Assembly: GCA_037957365.1 (NCBI GenBank)
Contig: JARHVA010000460.1
Coordinates: 605,001-669,000 of the forward strand
DNA: 64,000 nucleotides
Origin: Torreya grandis
Lineage: Eukaryota; Streptophyta; Pinopsida; Cupressales; Taxaceae
Direction of reading: 5' to 3'
Shown one piece after another: positions 12,730 through 26,753 of this stretch. Position numbers and translations under genes: made by a program. A model generated the notes under the pieces. The model was not told the DNA's origin. It made no database searches and worked only from the letters and a program-made list of their open reading frames with translations. The first letter of the stretch is position 1, and every line of letters begins with the position of its first letter.

Positions 12730-15000
12730 AGCTTAGCAAATTACATTAATAAAAAAAATCAATCGTGATGTTTGTTGTTCATATATATAAATTTATATAT
12801 TCAATATATTATTATTCATTATATACTTCTTGCTTATTTCTCCTCTATCTTCTTTCCATTTCCATATTTTCAAAATCTCCATATTTTGTTTCTTGTCGAG
12901 AGAGAATTCAATTTAGAATCATTTGGGAAACTATTTACTAGAGTCACATTGTTTAGTGCAACTTTTAACTTCCAATATATTTCCACAACTATCAAGCATT
13001 GAAATATAGTTGAACACCTATCTTCATATGGCATGCTATCTTACTCTCCATAAGCATGAAGGAATAAAAGAACTAGTCTTCAAGATCTTTGTAAGACAAT
13101 CAAAGAAATTGTAAGCTAAATAACCTTCCCACTTGAGGTGGGATTTGGCCATGGCCATTGTTATCCCAGAGAGCAAGTGTTGTAAGGAAAGAGAATTTCC
13201 AATAAAAAGAGATATGGGGCTGACTAAATTTGTACCAGTGAGATTAAAAAAATACGATGTTGTTATCGATGAGCGCAGGTAACATCACTCTAATTCTAGG
13301 TGTTGTGATTACAAACCAATCGTGTAGGGAATGAATAGAGAGATAATTCTTGAAAGAGTGAAGATCATGTTAATCAAAATAATAAGAAAGAAAATAATGC
13401 AAGATTTGAATAATCTGAAGGAAGAAGAAAATCAATACAAGAACCATATTCAATCTTCAATCTCGGATTGCTTTCAAGTGAAATGAGGAAAGGAGTGTAC
13501 TAGGATTTTGTGGGCTCTCAAATTTTTAGCCTCCACTAGTAAAGTCAACCACTATTATGTGGTGTGTATATTAGATTTATCATTTTAGCTTTTTTATATT
13601 GAGGAGTAGATTAAAAAAAAGGTTAAAGGATAAGAATGAATAAAGACAACATGTGAAGATTAGAGAGTTTGCTCATATTATTGACTAAAATATTTTTGTC
13701 CTTAATATTTAAAATGAGAGTACCTAATTAGATTATTATCAAACTAAAATAGAAAATATATAGCACTATCATGTATAGACAACATGGGGATTCCTACACT
13801 AAAGAAGAGTTTCAATAAGAGCTTATAGGTACATTAGACATGTCAGTTCTTACAATCTAAAATTGAATATGGTGGGCAACATAATATTACATTAAAAAGG
13901 TGTATATAAAGTTTGAAATATTTGTCAAATTAATGCCAGAGTAATGTAAAAAAAAGACATAGTGGTTAAGGATTTTATGGAGTGACTTAGTCTAAATAGA
14001 GTGTATAAAAATAAATTTGAGAGTGAGAATGTAAAGGAGCTATAAATTTTGCAATTTTATGATAGTGAAAGTTATTTAAATGACCTAAAATTTGGTTAGC
14101 AATACTTATCTAAGGAATTATGATAATGTTGAGGTCCCAAAAAAATTGTCTTATGTCTTGGCTTCCCCTACCTTAATCATAAAAATTACAAGTAAGATTA
14201 CTCTTTCTAAAGGACCAAAATGACACAAGTGTGCCTATGCAATGTAAAACAAATCAAGGATAACATAATGAATTTGGTTATTAAGATCAAATTCTTTTAT
14301 GTTCGTAGGGTGTCTTTCCACATCATTTTAGAGAGGAGATGGATTTGAACATCATGTTGTATATAGAGATACAAAATGACTACTGAGTGGACATATTGGA
14401 ATCCCAAATATGAGTCTATGATTTTTATTTATGGATTATTATGTTTACATTGATTAGGTTATTTTCCTAGCATGGGAAAATCAATAACTTAATCTAGATA
14501 TAGACCTTGGGATGCTTCCACTTTATATTGATTTTTAAGTTAGTCTTTAATGTCTTGAATCTAATTTAAAATTATGATTTTTGAAACTATGTTAATTGCT
14601 AAACAATTCCAAGCTAATTATGAGTTATATGGAAGAATAAAAATTTCACTTAAGTATTTTTTTAAATGCCAAGTAGCACAAGCTACAATGACAGTTCGAA
14701 GGTGGTGGTGAAGTGTTATGTTTGTGAATATTTTCATGAAAATGACTAGTGTTAAATTTGACATTAATCTCACCATTAGGTTAGGTCATTTTTCTTCTTT
14801 ATTGAAGAAAAAAATCAACAAATCATGATATCTTGTGCATATGGTGAAATTTGGATCCACCTTTTCTCTAAAATTAATTTTTTGAGCCTAATGTTGTGGT
14901 CCAACTAGTTGTTTGGGGACATTTGTCATGATAAAGTGGGAAATATGAGGATAAGGTGATGGAGTTGCTAATAACTATGGAACTCTTTGTAGAGACTTCA
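12730..15000. repeat. Duplicated block B
   Basis: The left part (12,730-13,470) aligns with 58,618-59,370 (block C) almost without large gaps. Landmarks are 'acattaataaaaaa', 'cttatttctcctctatcttctttccattt', 'catatggcatgctatcttactctccataa' and 'gtcttcaagat'. The right part (13,225-15,000) aligns with block A. B is therefore the most complete copy of a truncated LRR-kinase 5' end with both flanks. No intact frame exists apart from the LRR remnant. Confidence 0.8.
13075..13470 (-). pseudogene. LRR receptor kinase 5' fragment, copy B
   Basis: The minus strand carries the cap and first two LRRs of the family. Landmarks on the plus strand are 'aggtgggatttggcc', 'agatatggggctgac', 'ccagtgagatta' and 'ggtgttgtgatta', each matching the gene at 11,760-11,960. 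Stops and frameshifts are frequent. Similarity ends inside the second or third LRR at the same point as in copy C, so both derive from one already truncated ancestor. Confidence 0.8.
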
Positions 15001-16106
15001 TTTTTACTGCCTTATGTGTTAGAATGGTGAAATGGAACAACTTCCTCAATTTTCACATAAACTGGTCCAAGATCATATATTCATCCTAAAGTCTTCTGCA
15101 CATCCAACATACAAGTCCAAATTCTCCTTAAGGCATACCTAATTGGAGAAATACACCATATCAAATCATCAATTTGATCAACAACATCCCCAATCATGTT
15201 AACACTTTTTAAGTGTCACTTCGTGATAATTAAATGAAATATTTGATTGATAAACAACATTGAAAAAATAGTTTCCTATTATTCTAATTAAGTTAACTAG
15301 ATTAATTAATCTCAAATGGAATATTCCATTATTTTTTGGAATTTTTATAATTCATAATTGAGACATTCTTAATATATGCACATTCCTCTATGAGTGACTT
15401 TTATATTCACCCATATCCCATAATGTCCCCCATTATTCTTTTCTTATATTTTATAATCATAGATTCCCTTATTTATCCTCCAATAATCCTAATCCCAAGG
15501 TTATTACAAGTTATAAAAAGATATGGCAAATCCATGCCTTACCTTTTCCTCTATTTTAAAATCCTAGATTCCCTTATTTATCTCTTATTCATCCCATTCC
15601 CAAGGCTACAATAAGTTATGACAAACCCATGTCTTGATCCCATCCCCCATCACATGGCCTATTAATCCTCCTCACTTTATCTTCCAAAGATATCAATGTC
15701 CCTCAATCACTCGAGAAATATATAAGTGAAACATCACCCCTCTTTATTCTCATGCTTAGAATTCATAGTGAAACTTTGTCAATTTGTGCATAAATTCTAT
15801 TCCTCTTATCACCCATAATTGCAAATCAAGATTAGTATTCAAAGGAGGATTTTTTCTACCTTATATATGACATTTTAAAATATAATTTGGAGATACAATT
15901 AGATCCACATTCTGCTTATTCTCTTGACAAGGTGAAGGATCTCTAAAAGAAGGTGTATTTACTTATTTGTATGTTTGTATTTGGTTTCTATTCATTTTAC
16001 CTTGGCTAATTTGACATACAAGGATTAAGTCATTAGTTACACATTTATTTATTTACATTTTATTATTTCAAAAGCTACTAACCTCTTTTAGATTCTTGTG
16101 GATACA
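15000..16106. other. Anonymous; possible 5' LTR of the gag remnant
   Basis: No coding sequence is recognised. Its right end precedes a primer-binding-like motif at 16,107, so part of this region could be the 5' LTR of the gypsy remnant that follows. No second LTR copy was found in the window, so this is only inferred. Confidence 0.3.
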
Positions 16107-16126
16107 TATGCCATGCCTGGTGGGAC
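16107..16126 (+). other. Primer-binding-site-like motif
   Basis: The motif GCCATGCCTGGTGGGAC resembles GGCAAGCCTGGTGGGAC just after the 5' LTR of element 2 and GGCATGCTCAATGGGAC just after that of element 1. It marks the probable start of the internal region of a third, related gypsy element. Confidence 0.55.
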
Positions 16127-18480
16127 TCACACCTCACTATTAGCTTGGAAGACACTCTTACTATCCTTCTAGTGTTTATTTATTTCTTTTTGTAAATTTG
16201 TAGGCATTTTCACCTTTTTAATTCCCACAAATTTAAAATTTGTTGCCTTTATTCCCTTTAGGCCACAAATTTTCTTGATAACCTACAATTTGGAATACAC
16301 ACTCGTAACTTGGCTTCTGGGAGCCACAACTTTTAACTCAAAACTTTGTTTGGTCTCTCATTTGTGCCAAAATGAAGATATAAAAAAGGTTAATGAAAAA
16401 AAAAAATATATACACATTTACGTTTAATGTTTCTATCTCAATAATTCATTTTTTTCATTTTTAATCATTGATATATCATGTGTAGTGTGGATATTTTATG
16501 TTTTGCATGTTCCTAACCTTTTTCTATAGGTTTCATTTGGCCAAAATCACTCGTAAAACTTATAACCCATTTTCTTATAGGTCCTTGTCTAAATAAGTTG
16601 GATTAATATTTGAAATAAAATCATTTTCTTTACCAACATTTTTAAAAAGTTTTTAAAAGGAACACACATCTTTAATTTATACTTTAAAACACTCTAAGTC
16701 ATCTCCCTTATTGTCTCTATCTAGTTTTGCTTGTTGTTTGTGTATTTTTTGTATTTACCCTTGAATATGTTCACCCCTCAGTTTTAGAAACTTTGGTAAC
16801 CCAATAAATGTGGAGACCACCCCCTATTTTTATCCCAAAAGATTCACCAAAGTATGTTATTTGCTTGCCCCTAGTGGGATTCATGTGAATCATAAATGGT
16901 GATACCTTTCCATTTTTATTTTAAGCTACGTGATTGGGATCTCATGACCTTATTATAAGTATTTAGGGCATGGTGACTAGCACTTCATCAACTATCATTC
17001 ATACCAACCTTATTTGTCTAGCAATTGAGGAGTGTATCATAGTAAAGGCATAAGTGGTTGTATTTTACAAATGCCATGATGTGAGGAACCAAATCCACTC
17101 TAATACCTAGTGTTATTTTTGTTCCCTCATAGAAACCAATTTACTAGTAACTTGATCATTGATAAGTGATGGATGGCATAATCATGAAGGGGTTAGGCCC
17201 TCCCATGAAAGGCTCTTTATTGGATTTCTTCATTTATAGATCTATGTAATGAAAGGTATATCAAGACCATTAGAAAATCTTGAATGAAATATAATCCTAG
17301 GATATATAATTTTATATGTGACTTTTGGTTCACCTAAGATGAGTACATCACCTAGGGAAGTTATTTTCCATGTACCCTTGAAATTGGGTTTAGTAGGCTA
17401 TGGGTATGGTTCTACCTCCATAGATAGTTCTTTGAAAAGCAGGGCCACATTATCCAATGAACAACTACGTATGAAGGAAATACCATAAGTAATTCAAGAC
17501 CTTTTGCCTAGCTTTTCCCCTTTTTATGTGTGACTTTCATGATTAATGGTTAAAGTAAATATTATTTGTTTGCTTATGTTTTACACCTCCTTGTGCTTAC
17601 CACATAATTGACATTTGTGTTTGTAACCAAGATTTATATTTTAAATAGTCAAACCAAGTCCAAAACTATACTTGATCCAAAAATAATTCCTATACACTTG
17701 CATAATAAGGTGTTACATTGCCTGATTTTTGGGTCAAAAATCTAAACCTTTCGACCTATCATATTATCCAAATTAATTGACATTCTATTCTCATAGTACC
17801 ATTATGTTGACTATTTTCATCTAGCTAATTCTATTCTAAATCAATTCTAAAATCCATTCCAAATCGATTCCAAATACATTCTAATTCTATTCCAAATCAT
17901 TTCCAATTCTTTTCCAAATCAATTTTAAATAAAGTCTAAGTCAATTTCAGATCAATTTCAAGTAAAAAATAAAATCAAATTTCAAATTGTTTGTCAAAGT
18001 CAAACATTGAAAGGTCAAAGGTCAGCTTTTTGGATGTCGACCTTTAGAGTCAATATAAGTTTGTCTTATTTTATTTTCAAATCAAACATTCTCTTCTTCA
18101 CTTTCCCATCATACTTCAACTCACGTTTGAGTTTAAATCTATTCCATGTTCAAACTTTCAAGTCAAACCTTCTATTCTTACATTCAAACACTCAAGGATC
18201 TCAAATGAATTCAATCATTCTAATCCTATTTTAATTCAAAATCCAAGATTTTATAATACATTCTCAGAAAAATTATGATCTAAACACATACATTTGGGTA
18301 AATGTTTTGACTTTATTTTACATTTTCCTAGACATTCACAAGGTAACTCGAGTATTTCACTTTGGTTCAAAAAAATCTTACATTTGTAGACCCTAGGTCA
18401 TTTCAAACATATTTGATAACCTAAATAACTTAAATTTTTGAATTTAAATCCAATCAAATCACTTACTTTAAAACAAGTAT
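16127..18480. other. Leader-like region without gene
   Basis: Between the primer-like motif and the gag remnant I see no protein. It contains the repetitive stretch at 17,825-17,980. A long untranslated leader would fit Ty3/gypsy elements. Confidence 0.35.
17825..17980. repeat. Degenerate short tandem repeat, ATTCYAAATC-like
   Basis: About a dozen variants of an 11-12 bp unit ('attccaaatc', 'attctaaatc', 'tttcagatc') follow each other. Decay is strong, but the period is clear by eye. Confidence 0.65.
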
Positions 18481-21400
18481 CCAACATGCCTTAGTATACA
18501 AGAAGTGGTGTAGCTTACAATGCTACCTATGAAGATGATTGGATGACTAATCTCATAGGGTATAACTGTGACTATGAAAATCAAGGTGAGATAAAATTCC
18601 ATCAACTTGAGTATGATGAGGTGCCACCTAGTTATGAAGCCAATAAAATCCAATTGGGAATAACTTTTTTAACAACAAGGATGAAGATCTTTTTCACTTA
18701 TTAGAGATGAGGGCTAAATTTATAGATAATTATTCATAGAAATCTTAGCTAGTATTTTTGACCTTGACCTCAACCTCAATCACATAACACTATGATAATC
18801 ATAGAGTGGAATGACGATTATGATTTACATTCTTATAGCTGATGTCAATAACTTCTTAAAACACACTTATCTCTTGAGATGTGTATAAAGGGAAAGGAGC
18901 CACTTATTTCCCCATCCAATTTTCACTAGACATTGATTTCTAATTAAATCAAACTAGTTAAGCCTTTGTTAATATTGCATCTTAATTAGTCAACCCACCC
19001 ATTCCTAATCCTCCACTCATAGAGTTTAATCAACCTTGTGAAAAACATGGTAAACATCCATTAGATAATTCATTCCCTCTACCAGAAGCATCCAGTTTAG
19101 AACTAGATATTCTTGTGGATTCCTCATAACAATTTGTTGAAAATACATAACAAATAGTTCACAATCCCCATCAAGTTTTTGATAATACTTATATTCAAAT
19201 TCCATATCAAAAATTTCCTCCTAGTCCTCCCCAAAATTCTTCTAATTCCCAAATTCCCCTAGTAACAATAGAATCTAATTCATTCCCAACAAGTTCCTAT
19301 AATGGCTTAGCATGTTCCATCTATCCCACATACTTCCCAACATAACCCTTTTATAGTTAATCATATTGCTTCCAATACCCATCAAGACCCATTCAATAAG
19401 AAATAATAAGTTCCAGTTAAATAATGGGGTATTTCCAATTCATAACATATTCCTATCCATCAACAATAAGTTCCTTCTCAAAGACAGTAAATTCTTCCTA
19501 CTCAACATCGATTTTACATTCCCCTTTCAAATCCAAATCAACACCAAATACCCTGCCCATAATACAATCTTAAAATAGGACTAACAATACTCATAATAAA
19601 ATTCCAATGGTATCTATTCCCATAAATCCAAATAATCTACAATTCCATTCCCAACAACAATATCCACCACCTACATTCTAAAATACCCCTTCTTCCCAAG
19701 ATTGGCAAACTATCAAGAATGCAATCTTAGGATTACAAATAGGGACCTAGGGTCAAAAATACAAGTTGGATCAAATTCACTCTTATAATTTGATACAAGC
19801 ATATTCAAAACACCCTTTCTATGCCATTTTAAGATCCCTAAATTTGACAAGTATAAGGGAAAAAGTAACCCAAGGGAGCACCTAAAAGAATTCATTGTTG
19901 CATGTCAATAAGTAGGCTATAACCTCAATTTTTTCTTTGTCTATTCTCATGGAGTACAGTTGGGAAAGCTTTAGAGTGGTTCATGCATCTCCCAAAAGGC
20001 TAAGTCATTAATTTTGTTGATTTATTAGAAAATTATATGAGAATCTTCTCCTATAATATGGAACATGAGTTGACCATGGTTTAATTGCATAATATTAAAT
20101 AATGAGGTGGAGAGATATTTTCATCTTATCTTCAAATATGGAGAGCATTGGCTGGTAGGTTTCCACATTATACTTTTGGAAATATCTAGTTAATGTACTC
20201 ATGGATTATTCAAATTCATAACTAGCTATTAACTTTAGATGACATTGTCCAGACACCTTTGATAAAAGATGTTTGCAAAGGAGTTTAGATAAGAAGAACC
20301 ATCATTGATAAATTATTGATCAATATTTATTCACAAAATCAATCCCAACACTATACTCAAAATCAAAATTAGATGCAATCTTCAAATCAAAATCCAACAA
20401 GCCCAAAATCCTCAAGTGAAACAAAAATGTGGTTGGTAATGGGGTAACATAAGCACAACATATCAAATGATGTAGTCACCACCAATGCAAAAAGTTATTC
20501 CACCACAACTTATTACTTTGAAAAGGCCACCTCCTCAAAGTAATCATTCTAATAGACAATAGTTTAATAATATTGGAGAACCTATTGAGGAAGTGTTTTA
20601 GAAGTTACTATAAACATGATTAGCTAGCCTAATACCAAACCATTTGATGAAATTCAACCCAATCCTGAATGGTATTACAATGATAAGTATTGTTATTATA
20701 ATTGTATAAAATGCCATATAATTCATAGATGTGTGAAACTTAGACACATTATTCATGAACTTCTTGAAAGAGGTGAGATTGAACTAAATAATGTACCATC
20801 TAATTCTAATCAAAACATGGGGATCTAAAGAGAACCCTTTGCTAAGAATAACACCAATCAAAATGAGTATCAATAGTGTCATCAAGATCATAATCATAAT
20901 TAAAATCATATACCTAAGCTAACAATGTTGAGTATTGTGCTAGTGCCTACAATTACAATATGGTGGGACATCATGCAGCCACAATTAAAATTAATCATTT
21001 TTCCCCTTCCAATAATTCCCAACAATCAAACACGTCCATTCTCTGATCAAGTCTATTTATTTGAGGAACTCCTCCAAATAATTCTCATCTAAGGCTTATT
21101 ATCCTATGACCTATCTATTACTCCTCTAATTCCCATAATCTTATTCCATCTCAATATTATGTTGTTATATTTTGATGCCCTAAAGTTACCCTTCAAGGGC
21201 CTGGATCTTCTTCTTCAAATCCAATCCACCTTCCAATTCCAATCCTATTAAAAGTCATCCCAAATCTAAACATTCCCCTCCTATTGACAAGTGGTATGAT
21301 CTTAATGATTAGTTGAACAAAACACTAGCACATATCTCCATCTTGGATCTTTTGCATACATGATAAGTCCACATGGATATGACCTTTTGAGCCAATCTAA
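18480..21400 (+). pseudogene. Ty3/gypsy gag remnant (element 0)
   Basis: Several stretches read as a plant gypsy gag. One N-terminal piece (18,500-18,670) contains YEDDWMTNLIGYNCDY. The capsid-like part at 19,830-20,280 has PKFDKYKGKSNPREHLKEF, GKALEWFMHLP and GRFPHYTF. A zinc-knuckle-like part at 20,670-20,800 has CYYNCIKCHIIHRCVKLRHI followed by ELLERGEIEL. The end near 21,320 has AHISILDLL-like sequence, as seen just before the protease in such elements. No protease, RT or integrase follows, so pol was deleted or lies outside. Many stops replace Gln. Confidence 0.8.
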
Positions 21401-22276
21401 AATTCATAGAAATATTTTATATGTCAGGATGAGGTAAGTCCACAAAGATATGTTATATGTTAGAATGAGGTAAGCCCCTATTTTTTAAAATAATATAATA
21501 GAAATTTATAGTTAAAAAATTAATACAATAACAATATATAAATATCAATAATTAACAATTAAGATATAAATTCTATTAATGTGAGAAAGGAAAAATAACT
21601 AATATTAAAGTAAAAAGATTAAAAACAAATAATCACAATGAAAATAAAATAATAACTTAAATAAAATTAAAATAAAAAATAAAATTAAAATTAAAATTTT
21701 GACAAGAAAAAATTACCTACAAACACATTTTAAAATGATGTTAATGACTAGATAAGTTACATAAATAAATATTAATTTATTAAGTACCAATAAACAATTC
21801 AAACTACTAATCAATCATAAAACTATAAATTGATCAAAATTTAAGTGAAAATTAACAATAATTATATAATTAAATAAAATAATATAAAATCTATTAGAGA
21901 TGTAAAATAAAAATAATAATGAACATAACACAAAGAACTAGAAAGATACCAAGAACCTACTCCTGATAGAAATGAAAAATGAACTATAAACCCAAATATT
22001 TAAAGAAAAGGTTTCAAAATATTAACATAATGTATTGAAATCATAGTTAATAGCGATAAGTTTTAATTTTTTTTTAAAAAAAAATTTATAGCAATCTAGT
22101 GAACCTAAATAAGACACTAACTTATAAAATTATTATAACAATTAACTAGGTTGTCAAAAAAAACATGGAATGCAATATATAACCCAACCCAATTAGAAAC
22201 CAAAGAAAGGAAAATAACTCTACTAGATTCTAAAGGAAAATAAAAAGTGGAAACTAAACCCAAAAACTACCAAAAT
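21400..22276. other. AT-rich gap before element 1
   Basis: Very A-rich sequence with no gene. It ends at the target duplication of element 1, so it is the left flank of that insertion site; the right flank resumes at 33,852. Confidence 0.6.
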
Positions 22277-22281
22277 AGACC
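22277..22281. repeat. Target site duplication AGACC, left
   Basis: Identical to 33,847-33,851 on the other side of element 1. Confidence 0.92.
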
Positions 22282-24820
22282 TATTGGTCATTTTTAGCCC
22301 ATGTACAAAACTTTGCCTACATGGATCTATGGTATGAAAAGCTAGTTAGAGTTCAGGATCAACTAAGTGATCCAATGGTGGAGGAAATGATCACATATTT
22401 CTTGAAAATCTTTTGAAACACTTTAAGCAAGCTTAAAGTGAAATTTGTTGATCTTTGAGAAGTAGGCTTGGAGACAGGTCTAGATTTTTAAAGTGAGGGA
22501 TCTAAGTAGGTATTCATGGTGTTTAAGTAATTTAGGGTTATAAAACAAGTTTTCACAAGCCTCAATAACTCATTGGAGCCTTAAGGGTTTGAACAATAGC
22601 TTCTAACAAAAATCTAGAAGAACCAAATCATCTTGAGACATCATGTATAAATGAATGAATTAGTCTAATTGTGTGTTTAATAAGTATGCTTGAACGATCA
22701 ATCAAAGCCAAAGGATTACATAGAAATAATGATTTTCATTCCCAAAATCCTCTAAAAATTTAGAGACTTGATGAGTTTTCTATCTCAATATATAAGTCGT
22801 CAAATTTGAATTAGCAGAGTGAGAAGTGCACGAGGATGTCAAGTTAAGGGCACATGAACTAGCCATTTAAATTCAAATATTTCTAAAGGATCTCATTATC
22901 AAACATGATATTGACAAGTGGCATGATCTTGACAGTCTGATCAATATTTAATGGTACACAGATGAGCTCGAGTCAATGAGTTAAAGAGGATCTATAACGC
23001 ACATTCTATTGTACAAAGTAGATCTAATGATGAGAGATAGGTCAAAATGTCAATGAATCCTAAAAGCAACTACACAAGTGATAAGTGTCTCAACCACATT
23101 ATACTATTAGAAGATTGATGAACTACATTTAATCATGCAAAGCAGAGATCAATGGAGCGAGCAGGGTCAAGAAGTCAATAAGGCTCAAATTGAACACAAA
23201 GTTACCATGTGGTGTAAGTGTGTTAGCCAAAAAAATACTACAAGTAGGGTCTACAAAAAGCATGAAAGAGAGACAAGTGACACAATCTAGGGATCTATAT
23301 TGATATCTATGGCTAACATTGAAGGTCAAAGTAAAGAGACTTTTGATGGAGGTCGATTAAGTAATTTCAACCCAATCCCAGGAGGAAATACATAAAGACA
23401 CATGTCCAAGAGTGATGGAAATCATATTTTAAATGTGATAACATCATAGAAAATATTTTCTATGAGGTCAAGCACATTGGATTGGGAGACTTCATGAACA
23501 AGGTAAATGAACGCATAGAGCTTAGATCTAAACATGACCCAGGTTAAGCCACAATGAATATTTTAGGTTTGACAAGTGCCATTAAGGCTCTATGGAGGTA
23601 GAATAGGTATGTTTAGACCTAATACAGATCAAAAGTTGGAAATTATTTGTTTAAATGAGATAATCATTTGGCAAGTTTCCATTGATATCATGACTATGTG
23701 AAAACCAATAAATGGGATTGGTTTTCATCTATAGTGAACCTATGTTCAAGGTTTGAAGTAGGGATAGATATTTGCACTAGATGAATGAGTTTGAGTGACT
23801 TTTCAATAGTGTCAAGAAGAGATCAAGACATAAATATGATTTGAAAGAGTGTCTTATCTCATTCTAGCATAGTCATATCAGTTGCCTAAAGCAGGGATAG
23901 TCATAACTCAATCAGGTCCATGGTTATGAGGATTTTGTCATTATAAAGAAGCCAAATATAAAATAATGTAAAGTTCTAAGGAGGATATCTGGTGGTTGAG
24001 ATTTTTAGATGAAGCATTCAATTCATTTTTAGGGTCTTTGAGGGTTTTTCCTCTTAATAAACCACCATAGCATCCTGATTGATCCGAAAAGTGGCTAAAA
24101 TTTCATGGAAGGTAGTTATAGCTCATTTATTGGTTTTATGACAATGTGTTCCCTCTCTCTCCTCTCCCCCTTTCTATTATATCTCCCATTATCTTCCCAT
24201 TGAAAAATATTTTCATAATTGATAAGGTAGATCCCTATCAAAATTTGTAAGAAAGACCTCTTGAATCAATAAGATTAATTTTTACCCATCTCCCACCTCT
24301 GAATTGTGCTTAGTAGGTTTATGCATGATGTTCATGCAAAGGAGTGTCTTCCCTATCTATTATCTTACCTTCTTACCTATTCCTAGGTGTTTTCTCAAGT
24401 TAGTTTTAGGTTTGGACTTGTGTTATTTATGCCATTAATGGATGCTTAATGTGAGTCTTAGAATTCCTTTTTACTCCATTCATTGCTTGGTGAGCTTAGT
24501 TCATGAAATATTTATATAATTAGCTAGATTGTGAGGTTGTGTAAGCTATAGTTGTATTTTGCTGAATTAGTGTATGTCCCTTACTTATATGAGCATCATT
24601 TAAATTTGGTGAACCACCCTTTTTATCTTTCTAAGTTACACTATAACCCTTTTTGAAGTAGTAGCATTAGTTTAGGTGATCCATCAAAGAGGAAGTCAAA
24701 CTTATTTAGAGGTTCAACCTCATCATAGGATACCCACAGCTTGAAGTTGTTCCCATTGTGTAGGTTAGTTAGAAGGAGCCTAAAGAACTCCCTCCAAGGG
24801 TTCAAACTTTATCTACAATA
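22282..24820 (+). repeat. 5' LTR of element 1
   Basis: Pairs with 31,339-33,846. Landmarks shared by both are 'aaacactttaagcaagctta', 'aaccaataaatgggattgg', 'aacctcatcataggataccc' and the terminal 'tctacaa'. Both terminal dinucleotides have mutated (TG to TA, CA to TA). Confidence 0.95.
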
Positions 24821-24822
24821 GT

Positions 24823-24843
24823 TTTTGGCATGCTCAATGGGAC
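24823..24843 (+). other. Primer binding site of element 1
   Basis: TTTTGGCATGCTCAATGGGAC begins two bases inside the 5' LTR, at the place where a tRNA primer binds. It matches the motifs at 16,107 and 37,066. The matching tRNA is not identified; it is not the initiator-Met type. Confidence 0.7.
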
Positions 24844-24980
24844 CATAATATATTGAAGAAGATTGATGAAGTTTGATGTTGGTTTGATCATTTTATAGTG
24901 GTGATAACTTTCATGCAATAGTATTTGGTGACTCTGAAGAACAATCAACATTCTAGTAGTAGAGCAATAGTTATATTTCA

Positions 24981-26720
24981 TGCCAAAGGTAAGTACAAGA
25001 TCAACTTCTATAGGTATTCCTTTTGAATTCATTGAACTACCTTTAAATTTAGCTAAAAGGTTAAGGTTTGCTATTACTCACCCATCCATGGGAAACTTTC
25101 CCCCTAAATGAATCTCAAGACCTATCTCTATAAGAATATATTTCTTAGGTCCTTTCACTGCCATGGCATCCCCTAGATCTTTCCCTTTTATCGCCTTCAA
25201 TAGTCAGAGTCCTTTGGACCTTCCATACTATCATCATATTCTAGATTAGCTCTTAAAAGTGTCCCCTACTTCACAAGAGACCAATCTACAACCCTTTCTA
25301 AGAAATTCATGAATGTGGCCAACTTTTGAAATATCCATAACATCAGTGAGGAAAATGTGGCTATTAGGTTATTAGCCATCTTTTTCAAAGGTAAAGCCTT
25401 AGACTGGTATAGAAACCTTGTTTTAATTTCATCCAATCATGAGATTAGTTAGCTGATGTGTCATGTAAATTATTTGAGGATAAAAGTGACCATTTTTCAT
25501 TTGCATAGCAAATAACCACAATTAAAAGGGCTCCCCATGAAGTTATGCAAGACTTCAACACAATATTTCAAAAGGCTTGGAATAAAATCATAGTCTTTGG
25601 TAGGCCTACCCCTAACTTTACCTTCCTTTACTATTTGAATTCTCTTAATAGTGATATAGTAGTAATAATTTAGTCTATGAGAATAAATACATTACCATAT
25701 GCTTATGAGGTAGTAATTAGAGCAAAAAATTATCTAGTACAAGATGGAAAGCTTACACCTAGAGCACTGATGCCTTTGTTTTATAAAATTTGACCACCTC
25801 CTATTTGTATTCCTCCCCATGGTGTCATTCCACTTATGCCAACAATTATTGCCATATCTAAACCAAAGTAGGAAAAGGCTTCCACTAGCCAATATATTGA
25901 ATCTCTAGAAAACAAAAATTTCTAAGAGATTAAAATCATATTCCAATCATTTGGAAATGAATTGGTGAATGTGAAAAGACATCAAGCCAAATTCAACAAA
26001 CCCTATCAAGATCCATATCAGTCTCAAAATTAGTATTACCAAGGAAATAGGTCACCGTACAAAGGAAATTTCTAAAGTCAAGGTCAAGGGCAAGGGCAAG
26101 GATAACCTAACAATGTTAGGCAAAAAAATTATAATCCAAACTCTGTAAGAACATCTAATACTTTGGTCCCTATTCAGAATAACATTGCTTAAGAAAGTGA
26201 GGGTACCTTGCCTTGGAATCAATCCTTTGGCCAATCTATTATCCCAAACACTAAATTCAATTAGGTCTTCAATGAGCAATGGAATTAAGGTGCTAGTTAT
26301 GGGTACAATCAAACTCTTATGGTTCAAAACACAAAGTTACTTGTGATGAAAAAACTAGAAGAGACTCCACAGGGTCAAGGATCTAATGAGGAACTAAACT
26401 AGTTGGATGTTACAATGGTACATTATGAGCAGGAAGAATGTTGTGCATCCAATCAGTAGGCTAGCTATAGCCAAACATCTATCCCATTGGTTGCTAATAC
26501 ATGATTAAAAAGAATGAATATGGATGGTAACCAAGATGTAGTCAGAAAACCTCCTATCATTATTTCTTTATTATCAAATCCAAATGAACTTGATTCTTCC
26601 CCAAAGGTCCCAATAGCTTCAAAAAATCAGAACTAAGGTAACCCCTTTGTCCCCCAAAAATCACAAGTTAAAAGTACAATTGTGTCTCCCAAAGCACAAC
26701 TAAAGATTGGTAGTTTGCCT
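24981..26720 (+). pseudogene. Element 1 gag
   Basis: The ATG at 24,981 opens MPKVSTRSTSIGIPFEFIEL, which aligns with the gag start of element 2. The capsid part, near 25,310-25,600, is recognised by HNISEENVAIRLLAIFFK and GKALDWY. Glycine- and glutamine-rich linker sequence follows. At least two frameshifts and many stops make it non-functional. No CCHC knuckle is visible, as also in element 2. Confidence 0.8.
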
Positions 26721-26753
26721 ATCAATATTTTATAAAAAATTAAGAGATCCAAT

